DNA of 64,000 nucleotides from Natronorubrum daqingense (GTDB lineage Archaea; Halobacteriota; Halobacteria; Halobacteriales; Natrialbaceae). Positions 27,070 to 34,839 of the stretch are shown here, one piece after another. The notes under the pieces are model-generated. The model was not told the origin of the DNA, ran no database searches, and saw nothing but the letters and a program-made list of their open reading frames with translations. The stretch covers positions 1,860,001 to 1,924,000 of the forward strand of contig NZ_CP019327.1 of NCBI RefSeq assembly GCF_001971705.1, in the 5' to 3' direction. Each line of letters begins with the position of its first letter. The stretch's first letter is position 1. The position numbers were made by a program, and so were the translations under genes.

Positions 27070-27363
27070 TCAGTCGACCAGATTCTCGAGTTTCCCCTTC
27101 GCCTCGTCGACGGCCGTCTCGAATCGCTCCTCGATCTCCTCGACGGAGCGCTCCACGAGGCGGACGCGCTCTCTTGGCACCCGGCGAACGACGTCGTTGC
27201 CGTCCGAATCTGTACCGTAGGCGAACAGCCAGTGGCCCTGGAAGTAGGCGATGTGATCGTTGTCGACGGTGGCTCGCTCGAGGTCACCCGTCGCGGTTTC
27301 GTAGACGATCGTCGCCTTGCCTAACTCGAGATCGGATTCCGTGTCAGTGTCGATGTCGACCAT
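27070..27363 (-). CDS. Small acidic haloarchaeal protein (97 aa), unknown function
   Basis: Begins MVDIDTDTESDLELGKATIVYETATGD and ends in a predicted coiled helix (RSVEEIEERFETAVDEAKGKL). The middle, HIAYFQGHWLFAYGTDSDGND then VVRRVPRERV, looks like a small beta-sheet with conserved aromatic residues. It has no signal peptide or cysteines and is probably cytosolic. Codon use and acidity match neighbouring genes. I do not recognise a named domain. It is read divergently from the asparagine-synthetase-like gene with a 103-base gap. Confidence 0.65.
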   Translation of the reverse strand: MVDIDTDTESDLELGKATIVYETATGDLERATVDNDHIAYFQGHWLFAYGTDSDGNDVVRRVPRERVRLVERSVEEIEERFETAVDEAKGKLENLVD

Positions 27364-27466
27364 GTCCGGAGGATCCGTAGTCGGAAGTGTAGGGTTGGGG
27401 CCGGCAGGTGCAACTGTCGCTACCGCCAGCCGCCGTTGCTAAATACCCGTCGGCGAAAGCACGACT

Positions 27467-29254
27467 ATGCAGACGCGTCTGTGCGGAGACGGCTGGACGC
27501 ACGAGGATGGAATCTCGGTTCGCGGCCGGGCGTTCGCCGAAGAGTCACTACTCGAGGGCGAGGCGTTGGCCCGGCGGTTCCACGACGCTGTCGACCGTGC
27601 GGACCCAGACAATTCCCTCGAGTCCATTTCCGAGGCCGTGGCGGACGCTGCAGTGACGCTCGAGGGGTTCTACGCCGCCGTCGTGAGGACGCCAGACGTG
27701 ACGATACTCGTTGCAGACGGAGCCAGATCGATTCCGCTGTACTACGACGCGTCCGGAACGATCGTCTCCGATCGCGGGACCGTCGTTCGCGATTCGATCG
27801 AGGCCGAACGCGACCCGGTCGCCGAGAACGAGTTCCTCTTGACGCGCTACGTCACCGGTCCGGAGACGGTCTGGCAGTCGGTGTTCGCGATCCAACCTGG
27901 CGAGGTCGTCCGTCTCGAGGACGGGAACGTCACGAGAGGCACGTACCGCGAGTACTGGCCGGCCGGGCCGAGCGTCGGCAGCGGGGCCGAAGATCCGGAA
28001 TCGCGACTCGAGGCCGCGCTCGAGACGGCCCTCGACAGACTCGAGCGCGTCGCCGGTGACCGACCGGTCGTCCTCCCCCTGTCGGGCGGGTACGACTCGC
28101 GGCTGCTGGCCTCGTCGCTCGTCGCCCGCGGCCGGGAAGTGATCGGGTTCACCTTCGGTCGCTCCGGCCACCCGGACGTCGAAATGAGCCGAGCGGTCGC
28201 CTCGCGGCTGGGAATTCAGTGGGAGTTCCTCCCCTACGACGAGGAAACCTGGCGCGAGTGGTACCACGCCTCGAGTGGCGTTCGCTACCGCGAGCGCGCG
28301 TTCGGGGGCGACGCCCTCCCGTTTCTCGCGGAGTGGCCGGCCCTTCGGGAACTGCTCGAGCGCGGGCGCATTCCCCAGGATGCGCTGTACTGTCCCGGCC
28401 ACACCGTCGCGACGCCGAGCGAACGGCTTCCCGTCTTCACGGGTGAATCGAGCCGCGGGCGAAGCGGACGCAGCGGCGGGTGTGTTCCGGCGACCGACGG
28501 AGCCGACGATGAGTCCGAGTCCAAGCCTGATTCCGAACCGGAATCCCGCATCGAAGCCTCGCTCGAGGCGCTCGTCGAGTACGTCCTCGAGACGCACTAC
28601 GGCCTCTGGGAGTGGGACGACGACGCGTTTCGGGAGGCCGCACTCGAGCGGATTCGACGGGGAGTACTCGGCGGCCGACAACCCGAACAGCTTACCGACC
28701 CCACGAGGCTGGCCGCGGGGTACGAACGCTGGGAGTGGCGCGGGCGGATGTCGACGTTCACGAACGGCGACCTAAGAGCGTACGAAGACGCCGGCGTCGA
28801 CTGGTGGCTTCCGCTCTGGGATCCGGCGTACGTCCGCGCGTGGGAGCAGGTACCACTCGAGCAACGACGCGAGAAGGCGGCGCACGCCTCGCTCGCGGTC
28901 GAGGCGTATCGGAACGCCGCCAACGTTTCCAAACGACGTGCGAGGCGGACCGATCGGTCGCTTTCCCCGTTCGATCGCTGCCTCTCGTTGCTCAGGCACA
29001 CGCCCGTGCGTCAGTTCAGTGAACGTGACGGTGACTGGCTGCCACCGTTTCTCGCCCCGCGGTCGTCGTGGAGCGAGCCGGGGCAACATCCCCTCGCCTG
29101 GTACGGGGCAGTCGACGACGAGGTACTGGAGCGGGTCCCCGACTCTCGAGGGTTCTACGCTCTCCGGACGGCGGCAAAAACCGGCCGGTTGCGCCTCTCG
29201 AAGCTAACCGAATCGGTGCCCGAGAACGGACGGATAGAGCTGTCGACGGAGTGA
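27467..29254 (+). CDS. Asparagine-synthetase-like protein lacking the glutaminase cysteine
   Basis: A 595-residue member of the AsnB/beta-lactam-synthetase-like superfamily. The N-terminal half keeps the Ntn-hydrolase-like fold (EGFYAAVVRT, RSIPLYYDASG), but residue 2 is Gln (MQTRLCG), so the N-terminal Cys nucleophile needed to release ammonia from glutamine is absent. The synthetase half has the PP-loop LSGGYDSR at 205-212, the ATP-pyrophosphatase signature, and a charged linker (DESESKPDSEPES) near 345. It probably adenylates a carboxylate and amidates it with free ammonia or an amine; the substrate is unknown. Haloarchaea commonly carry such paralogues near cell-surface or sugar genes, but no such genes flank this one. 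Confidence 0.8.
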   Translation: MQTRLCGDGWTHEDGISVRGRAFAEESLLEGEALARRFHDAVDRADPDNSLESISEAVADAAVTLEGFYAAVVRTPDVTILVADGARSIPLYYDASGTIVSDRGTVVRDSIEAERDPVAENEFLLTRYVTGPETVWQSVFAIQPGEVVRLEDGNVTRGTYREYWPAGPSVGSGAEDPESRLEAALETALDRLERVAGDRPVVLPLSGGYDSRLLASSLVARGREVIGFTFGRSGHPDVEMSRAVASRLGIQWEFLPYDEETWREWYHASSGVRYRERAFGGDALPFLAEWPALRELLERGRIPQDALYCPGHTVATPSERLPVFTGESSRGRSGRSGGCVPATDGADDESESKPDSEPESRIEASLEALVEYVLETHYGLWEWDDDAFREAALERIRRGVLGGRQPEQLTDPTRLAAGYERWEWRGRMSTFTNGDLRAYEDAGVDWWLPLWDPAYVRAWEQVPLEQRREKAAHASLAVEAYRNAANVSKRRARRTDRSLSPFDRCLSLLRHTPVRQFSERDGDWLPPFLAPRSSWSEPGQHPLAWYGAVDDEVLERVPDSRGFYALRTAAKTGRLRLSKLTESVPENGRIELSTE

Positions 29255-29310
29255 ACAGTTTTGGCCGAGAAGCGCGGCCCTTACGTACCTCCGGATAAGA
29301 TTACCCGGTA

Positions 29311-30372
29311 ATGAGACGACGAACGGTTCTCTCGACAGGAGCGGCTCTCGCCACCGCAGGCCTCGCTGGTTGTTCGGTAACTGACATGGGATCCGACGAC
29401 GACGTGTTCACCGTCGGAACGTACACCTCCTTCGTCGACGCGCCGAGTGACAGTCCCGGCGAGTGGATCAAAGAGGAGTTCGAATCCCGCCACGACGTCG
29501 AATTCGAGTGGCACACGCCGGATCAGGAACTCACGTACTACGTCGAGCGACACAACGACGGGAGCGAAGTCGAACCGGAACTCTACCTCGGCGTTCGCCC
29601 GCAGAACCTCGTGCAGGCCGACGAGCAACTCGAGGGAGACCTCTTCACGAGTACGGACGAGAGCGTCCTCTCGAACGCAGAAGACATCGACGATGAGTTC
29701 TACTTCGATCCGGAGGAGCGAGCGATTCCGACGTTTCATAGCCACTGTGGCATCGTCTACGACGGCCGCAACGTCTCGGAACCCGAGACGTTCGACGACT
29801 TGCTTTCGAGCGAGTACGAGGGCGACCTCGCGATGTCGAACCCAAACAGTTCGACGACCGGACTCCTGTTTTTCCTCTGGACGGTCGATCACTTTGGCGA
29901 GGACGGCTACCTCGAATACTGGAACGACCTGATGGACAACGATGCGCGGGTCTTAGACGAGTGGGGCGAGGTCTACACGCAGTTCGAAGAAGAGGAGATC
30001 CCCGTCGTCGTTTCCTACACCGACGACCGCGTCTACGCGAGTAGAGACGGGAACGACCTCGACAAGCACCAGGTCGCGACGCTTCACGATCAGGGGTACG
30101 CGAACATGGCCGGAATGGCTCGCTTCGCGGACGGGACCGACGATGACCTCGCACACGAGTTCATGGACTTCATCCTCGAGCCGGAGGTCCAGTCCGTCAT
30201 CGCCGAGCGAAACGTCACCGGACCCGTCAACGAGGAGACCGAACTTCCCGAGGAGATCGAGGAGTACATGATCGAACCCGAGGAGGTCGTCTTCTTCGAT
30301 TACGACGAACTCGAGGGCAACCTCTCGACGTGGCTCGAGGAGTGGGAACGCGAGGTCGCGGGTGGGTTCTGA
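29311..30372 (+). CDS. thiB: Thiamine ABC transporter substrate-binding lipoprotein
   Basis: A 353-residue extracellular binding protein. The N-terminus shows a twin-arginine start (MRRRTVLSTGAAL) and lipobox GLAGC, so it is exported and lipid-anchored. The mature part matches the ThiB/TbpA group of class II binding proteins: VGTYTSFVDAPSDS, SHCGIVYDGRNV, MSNPNSSTTGLLFFLWT, then PVVVSYTDDRVYAS and the closing NEETELPEEIEEY. It would deliver thiamine (or its phosphates or precursors) to the permease encoded at 30928. No TPP riboswitch-like element is visible upstream; the 56-base gap contains only AT-rich promoter sequence. Confidence 0.87.
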   Translation: MRRRTVLSTGAALATAGLAGCSVTDMGSDDDVFTVGTYTSFVDAPSDSPGEWIKEEFESRHDVEFEWHTPDQELTYYVERHNDGSEVEPELYLGVRPQNLVQADEQLEGDLFTSTDESVLSNAEDIDDEFYFDPEERAIPTFHSHCGIVYDGRNVSEPETFDDLLSSEYEGDLAMSNPNSSTTGLLFFLWTVDHFGEDGYLEYWNDLMDNDARVLDEWGEVYTQFEEEEIPVVVSYTDDRVYASRDGNDLDKHQVATLHDQGYANMAGMARFADGTDDDLAHEFMDFILEPEVQSVIAERNVTGPVNEETELPEEIEEYMIEPEEVVFFDYDELEGNLSTWLEEWEREVAGGF

Positions 30373-30411
30373 CGTGCCAGCACGAACCCCGTATCGCCGT
30401 CGATACCGGGG

Positions 30412-30726
30412 TCACTCCCGTTGGCTGCGCGCGTCACGTCCGAGTTCGCCTTCGACGGCGTCGATCTTGTCGTCGGTGCTCAACTCCGTGTCTCGTTTCT
30501 CCTCGACCTGGACGAGCGTCTGGATCTCGGCCGTCTCGACGGCTTCGTGGGCCGACGCACAGGCCGCGAAGAGTTCGCGAACGTCGTCGCCCTCGAGAAT
30601 CGTCGCCATCGGCGTCGTCTCGTACTCGACGTCGTGGTCCTCGAGCGCGTCGATCGCTGCGGCGACGTCCGCGGTGATGTCGTCTTCCGTTACTGGCGTC
30701 ACGCGAAGCAGTGCGAATACCGACAT
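30412..30726 (-). CDS. MTH1187-type thiamine-binding protein
   Basis: A 104-residue protein starting at ATG 30726 (MSVFALLRVTPV). The pattern LLRVTPVTEDDITADVAAAIDALEDHDVEYETTPM, interrupted only by short loops, is that of the MTH1187/YkoF family of small ferredoxin-like proteins (formerly DUF77). Members form tetramers and bind thiamine or hydroxymethylpyrimidine in the cytosol. It is read in the opposite direction from the surrounding thiamine ABC genes, between thiB and thiP, which strongly supports a vitamin B1 link. It may buffer or sense imported thiamine; that step is inference. Confidence 0.85.
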   Translation of the reverse strand: MSVFALLRVTPVTEDDITADVAAAIDALEDHDVEYETTPMATILEGDDVRELFAACASAHEAVETAEIQTLVQVEEKRDTELSTDDKIDAVEGELGRDARSQRE

Positions 30727-30766
30727 ACCTCCGCGTTCACGCGAGCGCCGGATAGCCGTTGGGTTC

Positions 30767-30837
30767 GAGGAGTCCGATTGTGATGGGGTGGAGAAGTCCG
30801 ATTGCGATGGGGTCGAGGAGTCCGATTGCGACCGGCG
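30767..30837 (+). repeat. 24-bp imperfect tandem repeat between divergent thiamine genes
   Basis: About three units of a 24-base sequence beginning GAGGAGTCCGATTG start at 30767, 30791 and 30815; the third is incomplete. The repeat lies upstream of both the thiamine-binding gene and the permease gene, so it may affect either promoter or simply be a slippage product. Confidence 0.7.
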
Positions 30838-30927
30838 ACGCCGCGCCGAGGCGAATACCCCTCTCGCGACGGTCGCCCGCGTGACAGCGGGCGCGAATAC
30901 CGGGACTAATCCACCCATACATCACGC

Positions 30928-32721
30928 ATGAGCGACGAACGGCCCGTCTCGAGTCGGATCAGTGATCGCCTCGAGCGCCGAGCGATCGCCGTCTTCGGCG
31001 TCGGGACGGCCCTGTTGTTGCTGGTGTTGTTCTACTACCCGGTCGCGACCGTCTTCGTCGAGTCGGTCGTCGTGGAAGGGGCGCTCACGCTTTCCGTCTT
31101 CGCTGACCTCCTGCGCGATCCGTTCTACTTCGGTGATCTCGCTCGCCTGTTCGCCTTCGAGTCGCCGATCGAGGTCGGCCGGGACCTCCTCTCGAGCGAC
31201 CGGCGGTTCGGGATCGTCGGCTTCACGGCCTATCAGGCGTTTCTCTCGACGCTCCTCAGCGTCGCCCTCGGGTTGCCCGCGGCGTACGTCCTCGCGCGCT
31301 ACGAGTTCCGCGGCCGGCGACTGCTCCGCTCGCTCACGATCCTTCCATTCGTGATCCCCTCGATCATGGTCGCGATCGGCTTCGTCGCGACGTTCGGCCA
31401 GAACGGGACGCTCAACGGCGTCCTCGGCGTCTTCGGTCTCGGCCCGGTCGACCTCATGTTCTCGCTCGAGGCGATCGTGATCGCCCACGCGTTCTACAAC
31501 GCGCCGCTCGTCGCCCGCGTGACGACGGCGGCGTGGGAGTCCGTCGACGCGAGCGCGATCGAAACCGCTCGCAGCCTCGGCGCGAGTCCGACGCGGGCGT
31601 TTCGCGACATCGTCGCCCCGCAGCTCTACCCGGCGATCCTGATGGGGGCTGCGCTCACGTTCGTCTTCACGTTCGGCACGTTCCCAATCGTCCTCGCACT
31701 GGGCGGGTTCCAACTCGCGACGGTCGAGGTGTTCGTCTACCAGCTGATTCAGGACCTGAACTACGCCGAGGCGGCCGCGCTGGCGATCGTCGAACTCGCC
31801 ATCTCGCTGGGAATCCTCTACGCTTACCTTCGCTACGAGGCGAATCACGTCGTCCGTTCGCGAGGTATTCGCCCACTCCCGCGACGTCCCCTTTCGCCGC
31901 CGACGTTCTCCGCTCGGGAACTTCTGCCACGACTCGGAATCGGCGTCTACGCCGTCGTCGCGCTGGTCGTCTTCGTCTTCCCGATCGCGAGCATGATCTA
32001 CACGAGCGTGAACGGCCCGAACGGATTCACGCTCGAAAACTACCGATTCCTCCTCGAGCGCCAGGCGACTGGCGCGGCGTTTCAGGTCCAACCCGGAGAA
32101 GCGATCGTGAACTCGCTGCTCTTCGCCGCCGGCGCGCTGGCACTCGCGGTGCCGATGGGCGTCGTCATCTCCGTTCTGACGACGCGTCGCTATCGCGGGC
32201 GGAAACTCGTCGACGCACTCCTCATGGCGCCGCTCGCGGTCTCGGGAGTTATCGTCGGAATCGGCCTCCTGCGCGGGCCCGTCTTCGGAATCGAGATCGG
32301 GAGCATTCGGCTCACAGTTGCCGGTTCGCTCGCCATCGTCGCCGCCCACGCCGTGGCGTGTTATCCGTTCGTCGTGCGGACGGTCGCACCCGGCCTCGAG
32401 TCGATCGACCGATCGTTGATCGAGTCCGCGCGGGCCCTCGGCGCGTCTCGGACGCGCGCGCTGCTCGACATCGAGTTGCCTCTCGTCTGGCCGGGGATCG
32501 TCGCGGGCGCGGCGTTTGCCGTCGCCATCTCGATGGGGGAGTTCTCCTCGACGGTCGTCCTCGCGACGGGAACCGACCAGTACACCATGCCGGTCGCGAT
32601 CGAACGCTTCATCGGCCGTCGGCTCGGACCGGCAACCGCTATGGGTGTCGTCTTGCTCGTCGTCACGAGCGTGAGTTTCGTCGTCATCGACCGACTCGCA
32701 GGTGATCACGTTGGCCTCTGA
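30928..32721 (+). CDS. thiP: Thiamine ABC transporter permease (fused double permease)
   Basis: A 597-residue protein with two tandem binding-protein-dependent permease domains (about residues 90-290 and 390-590), roughly 12 membrane helices. Each half has an EAA-type coupling loop (ETARSLGASPTRAFRDIV near 212-229; ESARALGASRTRALLDIE near 494-511) that contacts the ATPase. Length and duplication match ThiP and FbpB-type iron permeases; neighbouring thiB, the MTH1187-type gene and tenA favour thiamine. The ATPase gene overlaps its end by 20 bases. It belongs to an operon of at least two genes. Confidence 0.87.
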   Translation: MSDERPVSSRISDRLERRAIAVFGVGTALLLLVLFYYPVATVFVESVVVEGALTLSVFADLLRDPFYFGDLARLFAFESPIEVGRDLLSSDRRFGIVGFTAYQAFLSTLLSVALGLPAAYVLARYEFRGRRLLRSLTILPFVIPSIMVAIGFVATFGQNGTLNGVLGVFGLGPVDLMFSLEAIVIAHAFYNAPLVARVTTAAWESVDASAIETARSLGASPTRAFRDIVAPQLYPAILMGAALTFVFTFGTFPIVLALGGFQLATVEVFVYQLIQDLNYAEAAALAIVELAISLGILYAYLRYEANHVVRSRGIRPLPRRPLSPPTFSARELLPRLGIGVYAVVALVVFVFPIASMIYTSVNGPNGFTLENYRFLLERQATGAAFQVQPGEAIVNSLLFAAGALALAVPMGVVISVLTTRRYRGRKLVDALLMAPLAVSGVIVGIGLLRGPVFGIEIGSIRLTVAGSLAIVAAHAVACYPFVVRTVAPGLESIDRSLIESARALGASRTRALLDIELPLVWPGIVAGAAFAVAISMGEFSSTVVLATGTDQYTMPVAIERFIGRRLGPATAMGVVLLVVTSVSFVVIDRLAGDHVGL

Positions 32722-33874
32722 GGAATCTCGCTTCGACGAGCAGCGCACTGCGAGGGCGAGCGACCAGCCACGTCCTTCGGCGGACGCACCGATCGCGCTG
32801 GAACTCGAGAACGCGGCGAAACGTTACGGCGAGACGACGGCCGTCGACGATGTGTCCCTCGCCGTTCGCGAGGGCGAGTTCTTCACGCTCGTCGGCCCCT
32901 CGGGCTGTGGCAAGACGACGACGCTTCGGCTGATCGCCGGCTTCGAAACGCTCTCGGACGGGACGATCCGCTTCGGCGGAACGGACGTGACCGGTGTGCC
33001 ACCCGAGGATCGCGACGTCGGCGTCGTCTTCCAGAACTACGCCCTGTTCCCGCACATGACCGTCGCCGAAAACATCGCGTACGGCCTCAACTTCGCCGAC
33101 CCGCCGGGGGGTGTCTCCGACGACCAGCGAGTGACGGAACTCCTCGAGTTGATCGACCTCGGCGGAATGGGCGACAGGGAACCCGACCAACTCTCGGGCG
33201 GGCAACAACAGCGAGTGGCGATCGCTCGCGCGTTAGCCCCCGGTCCCGACGTCCTCTTGCTCGACGAGCCGATGAGCGCGCTCGACGCGCGGCTACGCGA
33301 ACGCCTCCGGTTGCAGGTCAAAGAGATCCAGTCGGAACTCGGGATTACGACGGTCTACGTGACCCACGACCAGGAGGAAGCGCTCGCGATCTCCGACAGA
33401 GTCGCCGTGATGAACGCTGGCGCTCCCGAACAGATCGCGACCCCCCGCGAGATCTACCGTCGGCCCGCGACGCGCTTCGTCGCCGAATTCATCGGCGACA
33501 ACAACGTCTTCGAGGGAACGGTCCGGTCGCTCGAGGGCGAGCGAGCGACGCTCGAGGTCGGCGCCGAGACGCTCGCGATCGATCTCGAGGAGCGTGAAGT
33601 TGCGACTGGTGACACGATCACGTTCTGTGTCCGCCCCGAGAACCTGCAGGTGGGGGTCGGGGCTGAGCGAGGGGGATCGGGCGGGGAAAACGCGACGACG
33701 GCGAGCGTCGAGAGCGCGGAGTTCCTCGGCGAGACGACGCGGGTGCACCTCGAGTGGCACGGCCAGGAACTGCTCGTCCGGACGCCCGATCCGCTCTCCG
33801 GAGACGTGGCCGTCGGATTCGCCCCCGAGGACGTCCACGTCGTCGCGGTCGATCGAACCGCGTCGTCGCGATGA
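32702..33874 (+). CDS. thiQ: ABC transporter ATP-binding protein, ThiQ/PotA type
   Basis: A 390-residue ATPase. Walker A GPSGCGKT at 65-72, Q-loop FQNYALFPHMTV, signature LSGGQQQRVAIARAL, Walker B VLLLDEPMSALD and the H-loop YVTHDQEEAL are all intact. A C-terminal TOBE-like beta domain (about 285-385; ITFCVRPENLQVG) is the usual regulatory extension of MalK/PotA-type ATPases and makes it longer than bacterial ThiQ. GTG at 32702 overlaps the permease gene; about 30 N-terminal residues precede the conserved core, so a later start is possible. It should power the ThiB-ThiP importer. Confidence 0.85.
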   Translation: MITLASEESRFDEQRTARASDQPRPSADAPIALELENAAKRYGETTAVDDVSLAVREGEFFTLVGPSGCGKTTTLRLIAGFETLSDGTIRFGGTDVTGVPPEDRDVGVVFQNYALFPHMTVAENIAYGLNFADPPGGVSDDQRVTELLELIDLGGMGDREPDQLSGGQQQRVAIARALAPGPDVLLLDEPMSALDARLRERLRLQVKEIQSELGITTVYVTHDQEEALAISDRVAVMNAGAPEQIATPREIYRRPATRFVAEFIGDNNVFEGTVRSLEGERATLEVGAETLAIDLEEREVATGDTITFCVRPENLQVGVGAERGGSGGENATTASVESAEFLGETTRVHLEWHGQELLVRTPDPLSGDVAVGFAPEDVHVVAVDRTASSR

Positions 33875-33913
33875 CTGCGTCGAACCCTACCGACCGCCAG
33901 CTCTGCCGAACTG

Positions 33914-34651
33914 TTACTGGGCGAGATAGCCGCCGTCGATAACGAGTTCCGACCCAGTCATGAAACTCGATTCGTCGCTCGCGGCGAACAAGACGGCGTT
34001 CGCGACCTCGCGTGGCTCTGCCATGCGACCCATCGGCGTCGCCTCGATGACCTCCTCGTTGATCGCGTCGTCTTGGGCCTGCATGAGCGGCGTATCGATC
34101 GGCCCCGGGTGAAGCGAATTCACGCGGATGTCGTCGTCGACGTACGTGAGTGCCGCGTTTTTCGACATGTTGCGAACCGCGCCTTTCGTCGCCTGATACG
34201 CGGCTGCCCCCTCGGAACCGACGTTCCCCCAGATCGAGGAACTGTTGATGATCGATCCGCCGCCGCTTTCGCGCATGAGCGGGACGCTGTGTTTCATACC
34301 GAGCATCACGCCGGTCTGGTTGACGCCGACGTCTCGCTCCCACGTCTCTAAATCGACCTCCGTAATCGAGTCGTAGGAGATGATACCCGCGTTGTTGAAC
34401 AGCACGTCCAACTCCCCGTACTCCTCGTCGATGTGGGAAATCGTGGCCTCCCAGTCGTCCTGACTGCTCACGTCCAACTCGACGTAGTCTACCTCACCCT
34501 CTTCGTACGAATCGGGTTCTTCGATGTCGCCGACGACGACTACTGCGCCTTCTTCCAGAAAGCGTTCTGCGGTCGCGCGACCGATGCCGTTCGCTCCGCC
34601 GGTAATTAGCGAAACCGATCCCTCGAGTCTTCCCTGCTGTTGCTCGGACAT
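33914..34651 (-). CDS. SDR family oxidoreductase
   Basis: A 245-residue classical short-chain dehydrogenase. Seen: TGGANGIGRA near residue 16, NNAGIISYD near 88, catalytic INSSSIWG and YQATKGAV (Y-x-x-x-K) near 136-156, and LHPGPIDTPL. It resembles glucose-1-dehydrogenase, 3-alpha-hydroxysteroid and 3-oxoacyl reductase-type enzymes without a clear favourite. ATG at 34651 gives the normal short N-terminus (MSEQQQGRLEGS). It sits inside the thiamine region but has no evident role there. It is convergent with the ABC ATPase gene. Confidence 0.85.
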   Translation of the reverse strand: MSEQQQGRLEGSVSLITGGANGIGRATAERFLEEGAVVVVGDIEEPDSYEEGEVDYVELDVSSQDDWEATISHIDEEYGELDVLFNNAGIISYDSITEVDLETWERDVGVNQTGVMLGMKHSVPLMRESGGGSIINSSSIWGNVGSEGAAAYQATKGAVRNMSKNAALTYVDDDIRVNSLHPGPIDTPLMQAQDDAINEEVIEATPMGRMAEPREVANAVLFAASDESSFMTGSELVIDGGYLAQ

Positions 34652-34766
34652 AAGACGTCTACTGCCTCCATCGCTTGCGCCGAGTAAATGAGCGTGCCCT
34701 GCTCTTGCATCATACTTATCGCCCCATCGCATCGTCCCTATACCCTCGCAGGCCTCGTGGACGGAA

Positions 34767-34838
34767 GGAACCTCGAGGCCCAAAAGAACCCTGTAGGCGA
34801 CGGGAACCCCGAAGCCCAAAAGAATCCGTTCTGTAGCG
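34767..34838. repeat. 36-bp imperfect direct repeat, two copies
   Basis: Copies at 34767-34802 and 34803-34838 share GGAACC, then GCCCAAAAGAA with a few substitutions. They fill the gap between the SDR promoter and the rqcH stop codon and show no coding character. The second copy abuts the end of rqcH, so it could serve as its 3' untranslated region. Confidence 0.7.
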
Positions 34839-34839
34839 G

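Noticed and set aside
29255..29310. A TPP riboswitch before thiB
   Set aside because: The gap is only 56 bases and lacks the conserved CUGAGA and pyrophosphate-binding helices.
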